From the IMG/VR virus record IMGVR_UViG_3300027983_000612, positions 1 to 28,394 of that record: a DNA stretch of 28,394 bases. One strand, given 5' to 3'. Made by a program: the position numbers and the translations under genes. Shown piece after piece: positions 21,547 to 28,394 of this stretch. Source of the DNA: a virus. Numbering within the stretch: position 1 is the stretch's first letter; the number at the start of each line of letters is the position of its first letter. A model generated the notes under the pieces. It made no database searches, was not told the DNA's origin, and was given only the letters and a program-made list of their open reading frames with translations.

Positions 21547-24500
21547 TTAAGTTGTTGTTAAGCTAGCACCAGTGTTAACAATCCTTACTGGGATGTAAAC
21601 AAACTCAATTGCTTTAACTGGTTTAATAGCGATGTCAACATACAATTCATTTCGATCAATACGATCTGGTGTGTTGTTTGAAGTATCACATACTACTAGG
21701 TAATCGTATAAACCACGTTTAGCAACTAGATCGTTTAATACACTTTCAAATGCTGATTTAACTTGGTTACGTGTAATTGTATCATTTGGTTCAAATATGA
21801 ACGGACGAGCAACTTTGTCTAAGACCAATCTTAGATAAGCAGTTAGTCTTGATACATTAATCCTATCCAATGCTGATGTTGTAGCGGCTCTAGTTTTCTG
21901 ACCATATGCCACTAATCCGACACCTGGAAGTACTGTTAATGGGTTAACTCTGTCAGCATACAACACATCACGAACGCCAACAGTTACACCAATCGACTTG
22001 AATGTGTTAGCATCTGCAACATCAATATAACCGATACTTGTAGCATTGTCAATTAAGCCACGGCGTACACCAGCTGGTGCAAACCAAGGATAGCTAACAT
22101 TGTCTGAACGTATCATTGTACGCAACATCATATGACTTGGAGGAACAACAACACTTTCGCCTGCTAAGTCTGTTGCAAAACCAGATGGATAGTAAACACC
22201 TAGGTATTCACTCGAACTTACCAAGCCATCTTCACCGTTGTCTTGTGCTAGGTTAGTATTCTGTATCCATGCCTGTATGTTACTTACATTCAATGTCAAT
22301 GGTGAATCACCAATGATAAATGCTGTCTGCTTACGATCATTGTTCAATGTAATCATGTTTTGCATTAGTTCTGGATATCCAGGGCAAGCAATGATATTAA
22401 ACTGTGTATTTTCTTCACGTAACGCTGTGCTTGATGCGATTGCTGACTTCATAGCTTCAACAACAATATTACGCTGTGCTTTGTGTCCAAAATACGGAAC
22501 GCCATCTGCATCATTGCCGCTTGAGCTTACCCAAGATGCTTTGATTGTTGGAACTACTGCACCAGAGAAACTAGCTGGATTAGAGAACCATGTGCTTTCA
22601 AATCGTTTAACATTGTATCCACTTCTACGTGTGTTCCATAGTAGTGTTCCGCGAGCATATAATCTATAGTCAGGACAGTCATCGTCAATGTAATCACTAG
22701 TTCCTAATGTAGAGATAGCTACTAGATCATCAGTGACTGGATTTTTATTTCCGTCTGTGTCCCAACGTGCATCCGCAAATAGGATACCGTCCGTAGTTAC
22801 TTGATCAGTATTGTCTATCAGTTCCCATATTGATCCATTGTATCTATAAATTTTAGGATAGTTTTCTAAATCACCTGTAGAAACCCATAAATCACCCGCT
22901 ACCACTGGACTAGTTCCGTCTGCTTGGTATGTGGGTTGTGTTGCACTTAGTATAGGACCGTTTGGATCTGTAAGTGTCAAGTCATATCCACGTGAGTCAT
23001 TGGTTATGTTCTGATAGCCTTTCCAACCTGAGCCACTCTGGATCATGATGTCAACAGCTAATGCTGAATTGTAATACCAATATGTTCCATCACCCGGATT
23101 GCTGTAAGGAGCAGTTGTAGAGTATGTATATGTTAGTGCTCTAAACGGACTAGCAAGGTATACACTTCCTCCTGATATAATTTGTATATTATTGTCAGAA
23201 AGTAGACCTGCTGTTGTTATTGGAGTACCGGTAACATACGTAAGTTTAATAGTACCACCAGCTAGATGACTAATACTAATAGCACCACTGCTTTCAATTG
23301 CGGCAACAATATTTGGCAAGTTTGCAGAAAGTATGTCTGCTACCATTGAAGTTGCTGTGGTTCCAGTTAATGTTACTGTTGCTGATTGTGTTGATGCTGA
23401 TCCTGGTACTGATACTTCCATAGTAAACGAATTACCAATGGTGTATGTCTCACTTCCGCCAGCCGCTGTACCTGTAATTTTTAATATGCCAGCTACAAAT
23501 TTGCGATATAGTTTAAATGTACCGGTTGTTGTGCCTAATGTATCATATTTTACATAAACAGACCCTGCGACTAAGTCACCACCGCCTGCTACTGGACTTA
23601 GTCCATATATGGCGGCATTGTCGTCTGCATATAACGGAGCAGTTAGTAAGCTCCAAGTTTCTGTAGTCGTGCTGTATTGTTTAATACCCCAATTAGCACC
23701 AGTACCTGTCGCTGATGTTTTAAACCAGACTGATCCAGCTGGGCGTGGGTTTGTGTCTGTTACTCTCCATGCCGGAACATTTCGATATGTATCAAACGCT
23801 ACTGTTGGTCCAAGCACTGTTTTAAGATTACCGGAATCATATGCTGTCCATAGACCTAATCTAATGGAACAATCTGTTCCAGGAATACCGTTTGTTCCAC
23901 CAATTTCAATTCTTAATTGGCCGTCTGCTGTTGCTCCATCACTTGTAGCTAGGCTATCAGCAAAAAGTTCAAGTTGTCCTGACGCATTTGCTCTAGCACT
24001 AACACCTGTAATAGATGCTGTATTAATATCACTGGCTGCAACTGTGACTGTACTACCTGTTAATGTAATATTTGAAGCGTTAATCCTCATTGTTTGACCA
24101 ATGGCCAAGTTAGCTGGGTTAGCAATGCTACCTGTTATAGTCGGAACTCTGTCTTTCCAATCATCACTACCAACTAATGCCCAAGTATTGTCGTAACCTT
24201 TGTAGTATACTGGATTTGAAGAACTTGTAGTAACTACAGCATATTCACCAATGGACCCTACTGAGCTAATTGGAACTGTACCAATTACTTGTGCAGTGTT
24301 TGATATAATTCTTGGAGTTGATTTAACAAAAGCGTTTCCGTCTGAACCAAATCTATAGATACCCCATTCAGTACCACTAGTGCTTATATCTAACCAATAT
24401 GTCGCATCAGCTGGTTCACCAGTTGGACGAATGCTTGTGCCTTCTAATTGTGCTAAGTCAACGTTGGCACGTTGTATGTACATTTGATTAGATACACCAA

Positions 24501-24798
24501 GTGCGCTGTAGGCTGCCAACATACCGTATTCGTTACGTTCATCACCATGTAGAGGATTATCAGCTGAATCCACTTCAAAAGCAATTGAACCAAATTTTGT
24601 TACTAGATCTCTTTGACTAGTAATATTAAACACTTTACCAGCGTTTGCCGCTGTTGTGTAAGGTGCAACTGTTCCTGCTGGAGTAAGTTTATCTTGTTTC
24701 GTAGCAACAAGTAAGTAAGCGATTGAACCTGCCGCTGTTGGAGTATACTGACTTTCATCAGTTACGGTTACTTGTACTCCGGGTGAAATAAGTGCCAT
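21547..24798 (-). CDS. 18: gp18, tail sheath protein with large insertion
   Basis: This 1083-aa protein exceeds T4 gp18 (659 aa) by about 420 residues. The first 120 residues (ALISPGVQVTVTDES, DLVTKFG, LAAYSALGVSNQMYIQRA) and the last 380 (YPWFAPAGVRRGL, VLPGVGLVAYGQKTRA, SRLTAYLRL, RPFIFEPND) carry the sheath core. Between about 130 and 700 lies an insertion of Thr/Ser/Gly-rich beta repeats: W/Y-centred units at about 131-150, 186-206, 352-384, 409-432, 567-595 and 632-660, and two longer similar segments at 218-305 and 436-545. The core contracts to drive the tube through the host envelope. The insertion should lie on the outer surface. AGAGGA precedes the ATG. Confidence 0.93.
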   Translation of the reverse strand: MALISPGVQVTVTDESQYTPTAAGSIAYLLVATKQDKLTPAGTVAPYTTAANAGKVFNITSQRDLVTKFGSIAFEVDSADNPLHGDERNEYGMLAAYSALGVSNQMYIQRANVDLAQLEGTSIRPTGEPADATYWLDISTSGTEWGIYRFGSDGNAFVKSTPRIISNTAQVIGTVPISSVGSIGEYAVVTTSSSNPVYYKGYDNTWALVGSDDWKDRVPTITGSIANPANLAIGQTMRINASNITLTGSTVTVAASDINTASITGVSARANASGQLELFADSLATSDGATADGQLRIEIGGTNGIPGTDCSIRLGLWTAYDSGNLKTVLGPTVAFDTYRNVPAWRVTDTNPRPAGSVWFKTSATGTGANWGIKQYSTTTETWSLLTAPLYADDNAAIYGLSPVAGGGDLVAGSVYVKYDTLGTTTGTFKLYRKFVAGILKITGTAAGGSETYTIGNSFTMEVSVPGSASTQSATVTLTGTTATSMVADILSANLPNIVAAIESSGAISISHLAGGTIKLTYVTGTPITTAGLLSDNNIQIISGGSVYLASPFRALTYTYSTTAPYSNPGDGTYWYYNSALAVDIMIQSGSGWKGYQNITNDSRGYDLTLTDPNGPILSATQPTYQADGTSPVVAGDLWVSTGDLENYPKIYRYNGSIWELIDNTDQVTTDGILFADARWDTDGNKNPVTDDLVAISTLGTSDYIDDDCPDYRLYARGTLLWNTRRSGYNVKRFESTWFSNPASFSGAVVPTIKASWVSSSGNDADGVPYFGHKAQRNIVVEAMKSAIASSTALREENTQFNIIACPGYPELMQNMITLNNDRKQTAFIIGDSPLTLNVSNIQAWIQNTNLAQDNGEDGLVSSSEYLGVYYPSGFATDLAGESVVVPPSHMMLRTMIRSDNVSYPWFAPAGVRRGLIDNATSIGYIDVADANTFKSIGVTVGVRDVLYADRVNPLTVLPGVGLVAYGQKTRAATTSALDRINVSRLTAYLRLVLDKVARPFIFEPNDTITRNQVKSAFESVLNDLVAKRGLYDYLVVCDTSNNTPDRIDRNELYVDIAIKPVKAIEFVYIPVRIVNTGASLTTT

Positions 24799-24830
24799 GG
24801 TATTTTTCCTCTATATAGGTTACTTTAAAC

Positions 24831-24837
24831 TATTTAT
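24831..24837 (-). promoter_or_regulatory. Late promoter of the sheath gene
   Basis: CATAAATAG on the minus strand, 32 nt before the sheath ATG, with AGAGGAAAA as ribosome site. It is divergent from the plus-strand motif at 24886. Confidence 0.72.
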
Positions 24838-24885
24838 GATTATTTTGTTTTTTTGGTGGTGTTAGTCTGCCCTTTTAAAGGTTCG

Positions 24886-24892
24886 CTAAATA
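24886..24892 (+). promoter_or_regulatory. Plus-strand late promoter CTAAATA
   Basis: CTAAATA ends 5 nt before the ATG of the plus-strand zinc/HNH-like gene. CTAAATA is the variant I recall for cyanophage late promoters. No Shine-Dalgarno is present, so the mRNA is predicted leaderless. Confidence 0.6.
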
Positions 24893-24897
24893 ACTGT

Positions 24898-25248
24898 ATG
24901 CAACAGCGATCTTTATGTGTGGCCTGCGGGAAAAAACCCAGCGCAATTAACTATAAACGTGGGGGGAAGACCTACTATAGGTCTCGCTGTGACAGTTGCA
25001 TTAGGAAGAAAATTAACAAGCCAATGCCTAAACCCAGTTGGATCAAAGCAGGGTACAAGAAAAAACCCGTATGTGAAAAGTGTGGCTTTAAGGCAAGGTA
25101 CAAAGAACAGTTATTTGTCTATTATATAGACGGTAATCTAAATAACAATCATCATCTAAATTTAAAAACTATCTGTGCTAACTGCCAATATGAAATTGCT
25201 AAAGAAGGACTTGGTTGGACTCAAGGCGATCTAACTCCGGACTATTAA
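24898..25248 (+). CDS. Small zinc-finger HNH-like protein, catalytic His missing
   Basis: This 116-aa protein is the only clear plus-strand gene. Four CxxC pairs (C7/C10, C31/C34, C59/C62, C93/C96) suggest two zinc sites. The second half has the plan of an HNH nuclease: CEKCGF, VYYIDGNLNNNHHLNLKTICANCQ (core IDGNxNN...NL...CANC). The usual first HH is YY (75-76) and the final CxxCH is CxxCQ, so catalysis is doubtful. The N-terminal half is strongly basic. It could be a relative of recombination endonuclease VII (gp49) or a DNA-binding zinc protein. I chose ATG 24898 because a late motif lies 5 nt before it. The frame opens further upstream at a GTG. Its last 50 bp overlap the kinase gene tail to tail. 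Confidence 0.72.
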   Translation: MQQRSLCVACGKKPSAINYKRGGKTYYRSRCDSCIRKKINKPMPKPSWIKAGYKKKPVCEKCGFKARYKEQLFVYYIDGNLNNNHHLNLKTICANCQYEIAKEGLGWTQGDLTPDY

Positions 25249-25885
25249 CAGAAAGAAACTCCTCAACTTGATCATATAGATCATCAAGTGTGTGATCATT
25301 GAGCATGGTTGCCCCAAACTTTTTACCTACCCAACTGTACTCACTAGCATGCACCTCTTGATCTTCTAATCTCTGTCTACTTAATGCCCAACTGAAGTTT
25401 TGTTTAGGACCTTTGTTATATTGTATTGCAGAATCATACCAGTCTGGCTCAGAGCCGCGTTTAACTCTGATTACTTGGCCACCTAGTTCTCTTATTGCTT
25501 CAAGTTCGTTAGGAAAGCGACAGTCTGTGATTACTATATCGTCTTTGGAAGTTGCTAATTTGTGTTCTAAACTGGCAATCCACATATCATCATGAAAGCT
25601 ATTTCTAACTACTTCAGTGCCCCAGTACTGTAGCACCCACCTTGGAGTTAGGTCAGGCATATTAAGTCGTGTCGCCCACCATTGGTCTACAGTTTCACGC
25701 CATTCACGGCTTTTCTTTGATCTTCCTTCCAGCATTTCTCTGTCCCAATTGAATGTGACTGCTACTGAATCTTTAAGTGAATTTGCAAATGATTCGCGTT
25801 TGTAACCGTGTATATTAACTAGATAATCAGCAATGGTGTCTTTACCACTACCCATAAAACCGCAGATACCAATTATTGATGCCAT
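25199..25885 (-). CDS. 1: Deoxynucleoside monophosphate kinase, gp1-like
   Basis: This 228-aa P-loop kinase has Walker A GFMGSGKDT near residue 9-17, where K-D-T is typical of T4 gp1. WVLQYWGTEVVRNSFHDDMW matches the LMQALGTDLIVNNFDRMYW block of gp1. IVITDCRFPNELEAIRELGGQVIRVKR matches the later strand with the DxR motif. It phosphorylates dNMPs for phage DNA synthesis in the host cytoplasm. It has its own sigma70-type promoter (TTGACC-17-TATAAT) and AAGGAG as ribosome site, so early expression is expected although it lies among late genes. Its 3' end overlaps the plus-strand gene. Confidence 0.85.
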   Translation of the reverse strand: MASIIGICGFMGSGKDTIADYLVNIHGYKRESFANSLKDSVAVTFNWDREMLEGRSKKSREWRETVDQWWATRLNMPDLTPRWVLQYWGTEVVRNSFHDDMWIASLEHKLATSKDDIVITDCRFPNELEAIRELGGQVIRVKRGSEPDWYDSAIQYNKGPKQNFSWALSRQRLEDQEVHASEYSWVGKKFGATMLNDHTLDDLYDQVEEFLSVNSPELDRLESNQVLL

Positions 25886-25908
25886 ACAAACTCCTTGATT
25901 GAACTACT

Positions 25909-25937
25909 ATTATAACTAATATAGACTACAAGGTCAA
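25909..25937 (-). promoter_or_regulatory. Sigma70-type promoter of the kinase gene
   Basis: TTGACC (25932-25937), 17-bp spacer, TATAAT (25909-25914) on the minus strand. The -35 matches at 5 of 6 and the -10 is perfect. It lies in the 59-bp gap after the neck gene. Confidence 0.85.
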
Positions 25938-25955
25938 CTAAATTTTAACCTTGTA
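25927..25955 (-). repeat. Inverted repeat at the neck-gene stop, overlapping the kinase -35
   Basis: TACAAGGT (25948-25955) and ACCTTGTA (25927-25934) are 8-bp arms with a 13-nt loop containing the TAA stop of the neck gene. The downstream arm overlaps part of the -35 TTGACC. It could be a 3'-end hairpin of the late mRNA, an operator, or both. No U-tract follows. Confidence 0.5.
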
Positions 25956-26868
25956 TCCACCACATTGGTTGCCCACCGTCTATGTATAGTTTGATCTCTT
26001 CGTCGAGCTTATCTAGTAGTGCAAGGCCTTCTTGTTTAAGTGCTGTACCGTTTAATGTAGTACCGCCTTGTGGGCCTGCAATTGTAGCAAATTTCTCACG
26101 TGCCTGTCCAATACTGATTGATGTAAGAGCATAGGCATAGTCTTGTATCCACGGAAATGCTTGAGGATCATTTAGTAATATTTGATCTGGTTTGTAGTTG
26201 TATGTCCATAGCAATACACTTTCTTTTACTATGTCTGGACCTTGTATGCCACCCCATGGAATTTTTCGCACTATGGTTAATTTTTTAGTAACCTTATTCC
26301 ATGTAAAATTCATAAACCCGCCAAACATCTTCATAGCTAACTCTTGATATCCAGTGAATAGTTCATATTGAGCTAGGCCGCCAATACGTCCAGCTACCAA
26401 CATATAAGTGTTTAGGTATCCTGATGCGAATGGTTCAAATTGGCTAGCTGTTGTTCCTGTTACTGATCCAATTCCACGACGGAATATCTGTTTGACATCA
26501 ATAATGTAGTTAGGTAGTATGTATTCTTGTGTCTCTGGGTAAACATCTAAGAACACGTAGCTCTCTTCAACGGCATTAGAACTGCGTTGCCTGTATCTGT
26601 TGAATGCCTGTTTGATACCCATCTCAAAATGTTCTTGATCAGCTTCAACATCAATCATTCCATAGCCTAATCTTAAACGTATGTAGTCAATGATGTCAGC
26701 TCTAACGGATGCTACAGAATCTAACTGTGCCTGTAGATTAGCGTCAAACGCTATGTGTCCGGCCCCACTACCTGTAACATTAGAATACAGATTCTTTGGT
26801 TCGACTGTCAGGGTAGAAGTCAGGTTACCTGAGGTGTTTGATATAAATTCTGGTAATTCGTTGGGCAT
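25945..26868 (-). CDS. 13: Neck protein, gp13-like
   Basis: This 307-aa protein is the same size as T4 gp13 (309 aa). Conserved blocks, as I remember them from marine T4-like phages, are SVRADIIDYIRLRLG, FNRYRQRSSNAVEESY, DVKQIFRRGIG, VAGRIGGLAQYELFTGYQEL and AREKFATIAGPQGGTTLNG. gp13 and gp14 form the neck that joins head and tail. gp14 is the less likely alternative, and it is not seen in this window. The gene has a late motif 21 nt upstream and AGGATAA as ribosome site. Both lie in an inverted repeat that may control its translation. It is transcribed away from the 401-aa gene in the same direction, 47 bp apart. Confidence 0.72.
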   Translation of the reverse strand: MPNELPEFISNTSGNLTSTLTVEPKNLYSNVTGSGAGHIAFDANLQAQLDSVASVRADIIDYIRLRLGYGMIDVEADQEHFEMGIKQAFNRYRQRSSNAVEESYVFLDVYPETQEYILPNYIIDVKQIFRRGIGSVTGTTASQFEPFASGYLNTYMLVAGRIGGLAQYELFTGYQELAMKMFGGFMNFTWNKVTKKLTIVRKIPWGGIQGPDIVKESVLLWTYNYKPDQILLNDPQAFPWIQDYAYALTSISIGQAREKFATIAGPQGGTTLNGTALKQEGLALLDKLDEEIKLYIDGGQPMWWIQG

Positions 26869-26872
26869 TAGT

Positions 26873-26914
26873 TTTATCCTGTTATTCTGTATTTATGCTG
26901 AACAACAGGATAAA
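26873..26914 (-). promoter_or_regulatory. Predicted hairpin switch hiding the neck-gene ribosome site
   Basis: TTTATCCTGTT (26904-26914) and AACAGGATAAA (26873-26883) are perfect 11-bp arms. The downstream arm contains the Shine-Dalgarno AGGATAA. The 20-nt loop contains the late promoter. RNA reading through from upstream would have both arms and bury the ribosome site. RNA from the late promoter would start near the second arm and keep it open. Confidence 0.75.
26890..26896 (-). promoter_or_regulatory. Late promoter of the neck gene
   Basis: GCATAAATACAG on the minus strand, in the loop of the inverted repeat. A T4-like start about 6 nt downstream falls at 26884, at the edge of the downstream arm. 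Confidence 0.75.
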
Positions 26915-26915
26915 T

Positions 26916-28121
26916 TTAGATTACTTTAAGGAGTATAGTATCTGCGTTGATACGTCCGTTGAGTTTAGTATCGGTTGTCTTGATTGATTCTATAAACTTA
27001 CGTAATTGTATTTTTCCTGCACCTTTAAAGTCTTTTAACTGTTGTTCGGGCTTACGTAGAGTTTTTTGTACACTGTGGGATTGATCAAATCCCACAATAC
27101 TAGTACCTTTAACACCTAGTGTGCTAGCATGTGCATCAGCTACATATTTTCCTAGCTTACGAGTTTTAGTATTATAAATCCACAGTGTTTCTGCAGTTAA
27201 TATGTCTACAGGATTTACTGATACCAATTTACTTTTGCTATCTTCTTTGAGATATTTTAGTTTAGCAACAACTTTTTCTTTTGCTGGTGCTTTGCGTACT
27301 CTTGCCTGTTTTGTTGCTTTCTTGACTTGTGCATAAGCTTCTAGATCAGCAAACAATTTAGCATAAAACGCCTCAAACCGCTTGTAATCTGCCGCTTTAT
27401 AGTGACTATAACCTTCTTTTAGTTGCTCATTTTGTCCTGCTTTAGCTTCTATTAGTTCTTGCCTGTGTACTTCAAAAAATGCACTAATCTTTTTAATTAA
27501 GGCTTGTGGACAGTTTTCTGTTTTAAGATATTCAAATGCTTTAGGATCAGACACAGTTTCACCATTCATTAATTGATCTTCAAACAGTTCAAAATGCAAG
27601 ATGTGCTTGTCAGCGATCTCGTTCATACGATTTTGTATTGTAGGAACGTTTACTTTGGGCTTGCTATCACTGACAACTGTGTCAACAATACCAGTTGCCT
27701 GGGTTAACAGTCTATCTAATTCTTTGTTTATATAATTTGTAACTGGTTTAACTTTTCCTGTAGTACCACCAAGGCTTTCCCAATAGTCATTGTATTGTTG
27801 GTGAACATCAGGCATACCTAACATTAGCATACGACACACCCCACCTAGAGTGCTACCAAATTGACTGTCTGAATTTTTAGCTATGCTTTTGCTATGTTTA
27901 GACCATTGCTCGCTGGCATTTACCCAATTAATTACCCATTTTTTGTATTGAGCCGTTTTAGCCTCTATGCTGTAGTAATACATAGCATCGTGTAAGTGCT
28001 TAGAATATGCGGCACCTAACATTGCTGTTGCATTGTCCCATTTAGGTTCTTTAGCAGTGGCCATGCTCATTGCCTTGGTTGCCTTCGCTTTTCTTTTTGC
28101 ACCGTCGATCTGTATCGCCAT
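26916..28121 (-). CDS. Conserved 401-aa protein of unknown function
   Basis: I do not know a function. The N-terminal 170 residues are helical (AAYSKHLHDAMYYYSIEAK, QYKKWVINWVNASEQW). A Lys/Ala-rich stretch at 255-295 (ATKQARVRKAPAKEK) may be a linker or nucleic-acid contact. The C-terminal 110 residues look like a separate domain with LWIYNTKTRKLGKYVADA and KGTSIVGFDQSHSVQKTLRKP, which I believe recur in hypothetical proteins of T4-like cyanophages. AAGGAA is the ribosome site. A perfect consensus sigma70 promoter lies just upstream, so it is likely an early-expressed gene whose transcript can run into the neck gene. Confidence 0.75.
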   Translation of the reverse strand: MAIQIDGAKRKAKATKAMSMATAKEPKWDNATAMLGAAYSKHLHDAMYYYSIEAKTAQYKKWVINWVNASEQWSKHSKSIAKNSDSQFGSTLGGVCRMLMLGMPDVHQQYNDYWESLGGTTGKVKPVTNYINKELDRLLTQATGIVDTVVSDSKPKVNVPTIQNRMNEIADKHILHFELFEDQLMNGETVSDPKAFEYLKTENCPQALIKKISAFFEVHRQELIEAKAGQNEQLKEGYSHYKAADYKRFEAFYAKLFADLEAYAQVKKATKQARVRKAPAKEKVVAKLKYLKEDSKSKLVSVNPVDILTAETLWIYNTKTRKLGKYVADAHASTLGVKGTSIVGFDQSHSVQKTLRKPEQQLKDFKGAGKIQLRKFIESIKTTDTKLNGRINADTILLKVI

Positions 28122-28147
28122 TTAGATTATTCCTTGTTGTTTCAATT

Positions 28148-28176
28148 ATTATATTAGTAAAGTTCCCGTCTGTCAA
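28148..28176 (-). promoter_or_regulatory. Perfect consensus sigma70 promoter
   Basis: TTGACA (28171-28176), exactly 17 bp, TATAAT (28148-28153) on the minus strand. Both hexamers match the E. coli consensus in full. The -35 overlaps the TGA stop of the preceding gene. It drives the 401-aa gene. Confidence 0.92.
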
Positions 28177-28394
28177 CCATTTAATAAAGTGCCAAATGTA
28201 ATCATTTGTTCATAATTTGTTATTTCTTCGTTAATCTTAGTTATCATCTCTAGATGTTTTTTTGTTTGTTTCTGTTTTCTACGGCATTCTACTTCTTCAA
28301 TACTTAGTTCAGTGATCATTGAATCAAAATTTCCTACAATCTTTTTCATTTGATTCTGATGAATACCAGTACCTTCTGCTAGCTTAATTAAACT
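28173..28394 (-). CDS. C-terminal part of a small helical protein (partial)
   Basis: An open frame enters at the right edge and ends at TGA 28173-28175 after 73 residues. The end of the protein is highly charged and helical, with ITELSIEEVECRRKQKQTKK followed by ITKINEEITNYEQM, which looks like a coiled coil. The start is outside the window. No family is recognised. Its stop codon lies within the -35 of the downstream promoter. Confidence 0.6.
   Translation of the reverse strand, partial: SLIKLAEGTGIHQNQMKKIVGNFDSMITELSIEEVECRRKQKQTKKHLEMITKINEEITNYEQMITFGTLLNG

Noticed and set aside
24853-24897. Longer start of the plus-strand zinc gene at a GTG
   Set aside because: This stretch is intergenic in character and contains the late promoter. 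ATG 24898 begins just before the first CxxC motif.
1-28394. tRNA genes, insertion sequences, integrase and attachment sites
   Set aside because: None found by eye. No cloverleaf-like intergenic segment, transposase motif or flanking direct repeats. Intergenic spaces are nearly all under 180 bp.

Overview
The window is part of a T4-like tailed phage (myovirus) genome, AT-rich and very compact, with almost every gene on the minus strand. Recognisable T4-type proteins are UvsX, a UvsY-like protein, gp32, the terminase pair gp16 and gp17, tail sheath gp18, tail tube gp19, a gp48-like tube cap, head completion gp4, a gp13-like neck protein and a gp1-like nucleotide kinase. The large Cys-containing virion proteins and the style of the sheath and neck proteins look most like marine T4-like phages (cyanophage or pelagiphage relatives). 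That assignment comes from family memory, not a search, and the host cannot be told from this sequence.

Layout in the direction of minus-strand transcription, from high to low coordinates. A partial gene of unknown function and a conserved 401-aa protein begin the window, followed by the gp13-like neck gene and the nucleotide kinase. A small zinc-finger/HNH-like gene is the only clear plus-strand gene. Then come sheath, tube, tube cap, a tail-type protein, gp4 and gp16. Next is a block of acidic virion proteins (201, 951, 128 and 102 aa). An HNH/NUMOD homing endonuclease sits directly upstream of gp17, and a 943-aa virion protein follows. The replication/recombination operon is gp32, uvsX, an 81-aa gene and uvsY, running by start/stop overlap into a methyltransferase and a cytidylyltransferase. 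The low end holds a 455-aa unknown late gene and a sugar-nucleotide cassette: cupin, nucleotidyltransferase-kinase fusion, KdsC-like phosphatase and an aldolase-like gene cut by the window edge.

Regulation is unusually readable. Four sigma70-type promoters with exact 17-bp spacers precede the 401-aa gene, the kinase, gp32 and the cupin cassette. T4-type late motifs (NATAAATA and near variants) precede most virion genes. At four genes the late motif ends exactly 5 nt before the start codon, which predicts leaderless late mRNAs. At the neck gene the late motif lies in the loop of an 11-bp inverted repeat whose downstream arm contains the Shine-Dalgarno. This is the arrangement T4 uses to silence read-through transcripts and translate only late transcripts. 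Two U-tract terminators and several hairpins without U-tracts separate units.

The most interesting leads are this predicted translational switch, the leaderless late start sites, the N-terminal capsid-targeting-like peptides on several proteins (including the 455-aa unknown, a candidate packaged protein), the homing gene whose stop codon forms part of the terminase late promoter, the sheath with a roughly 570-residue repeat-bearing insertion, and the sugar cassette joined to the recombination operon. No tRNA, CRISPR array or insertion sequence was seen. No gene-free stretch exceeds about 180 bases.
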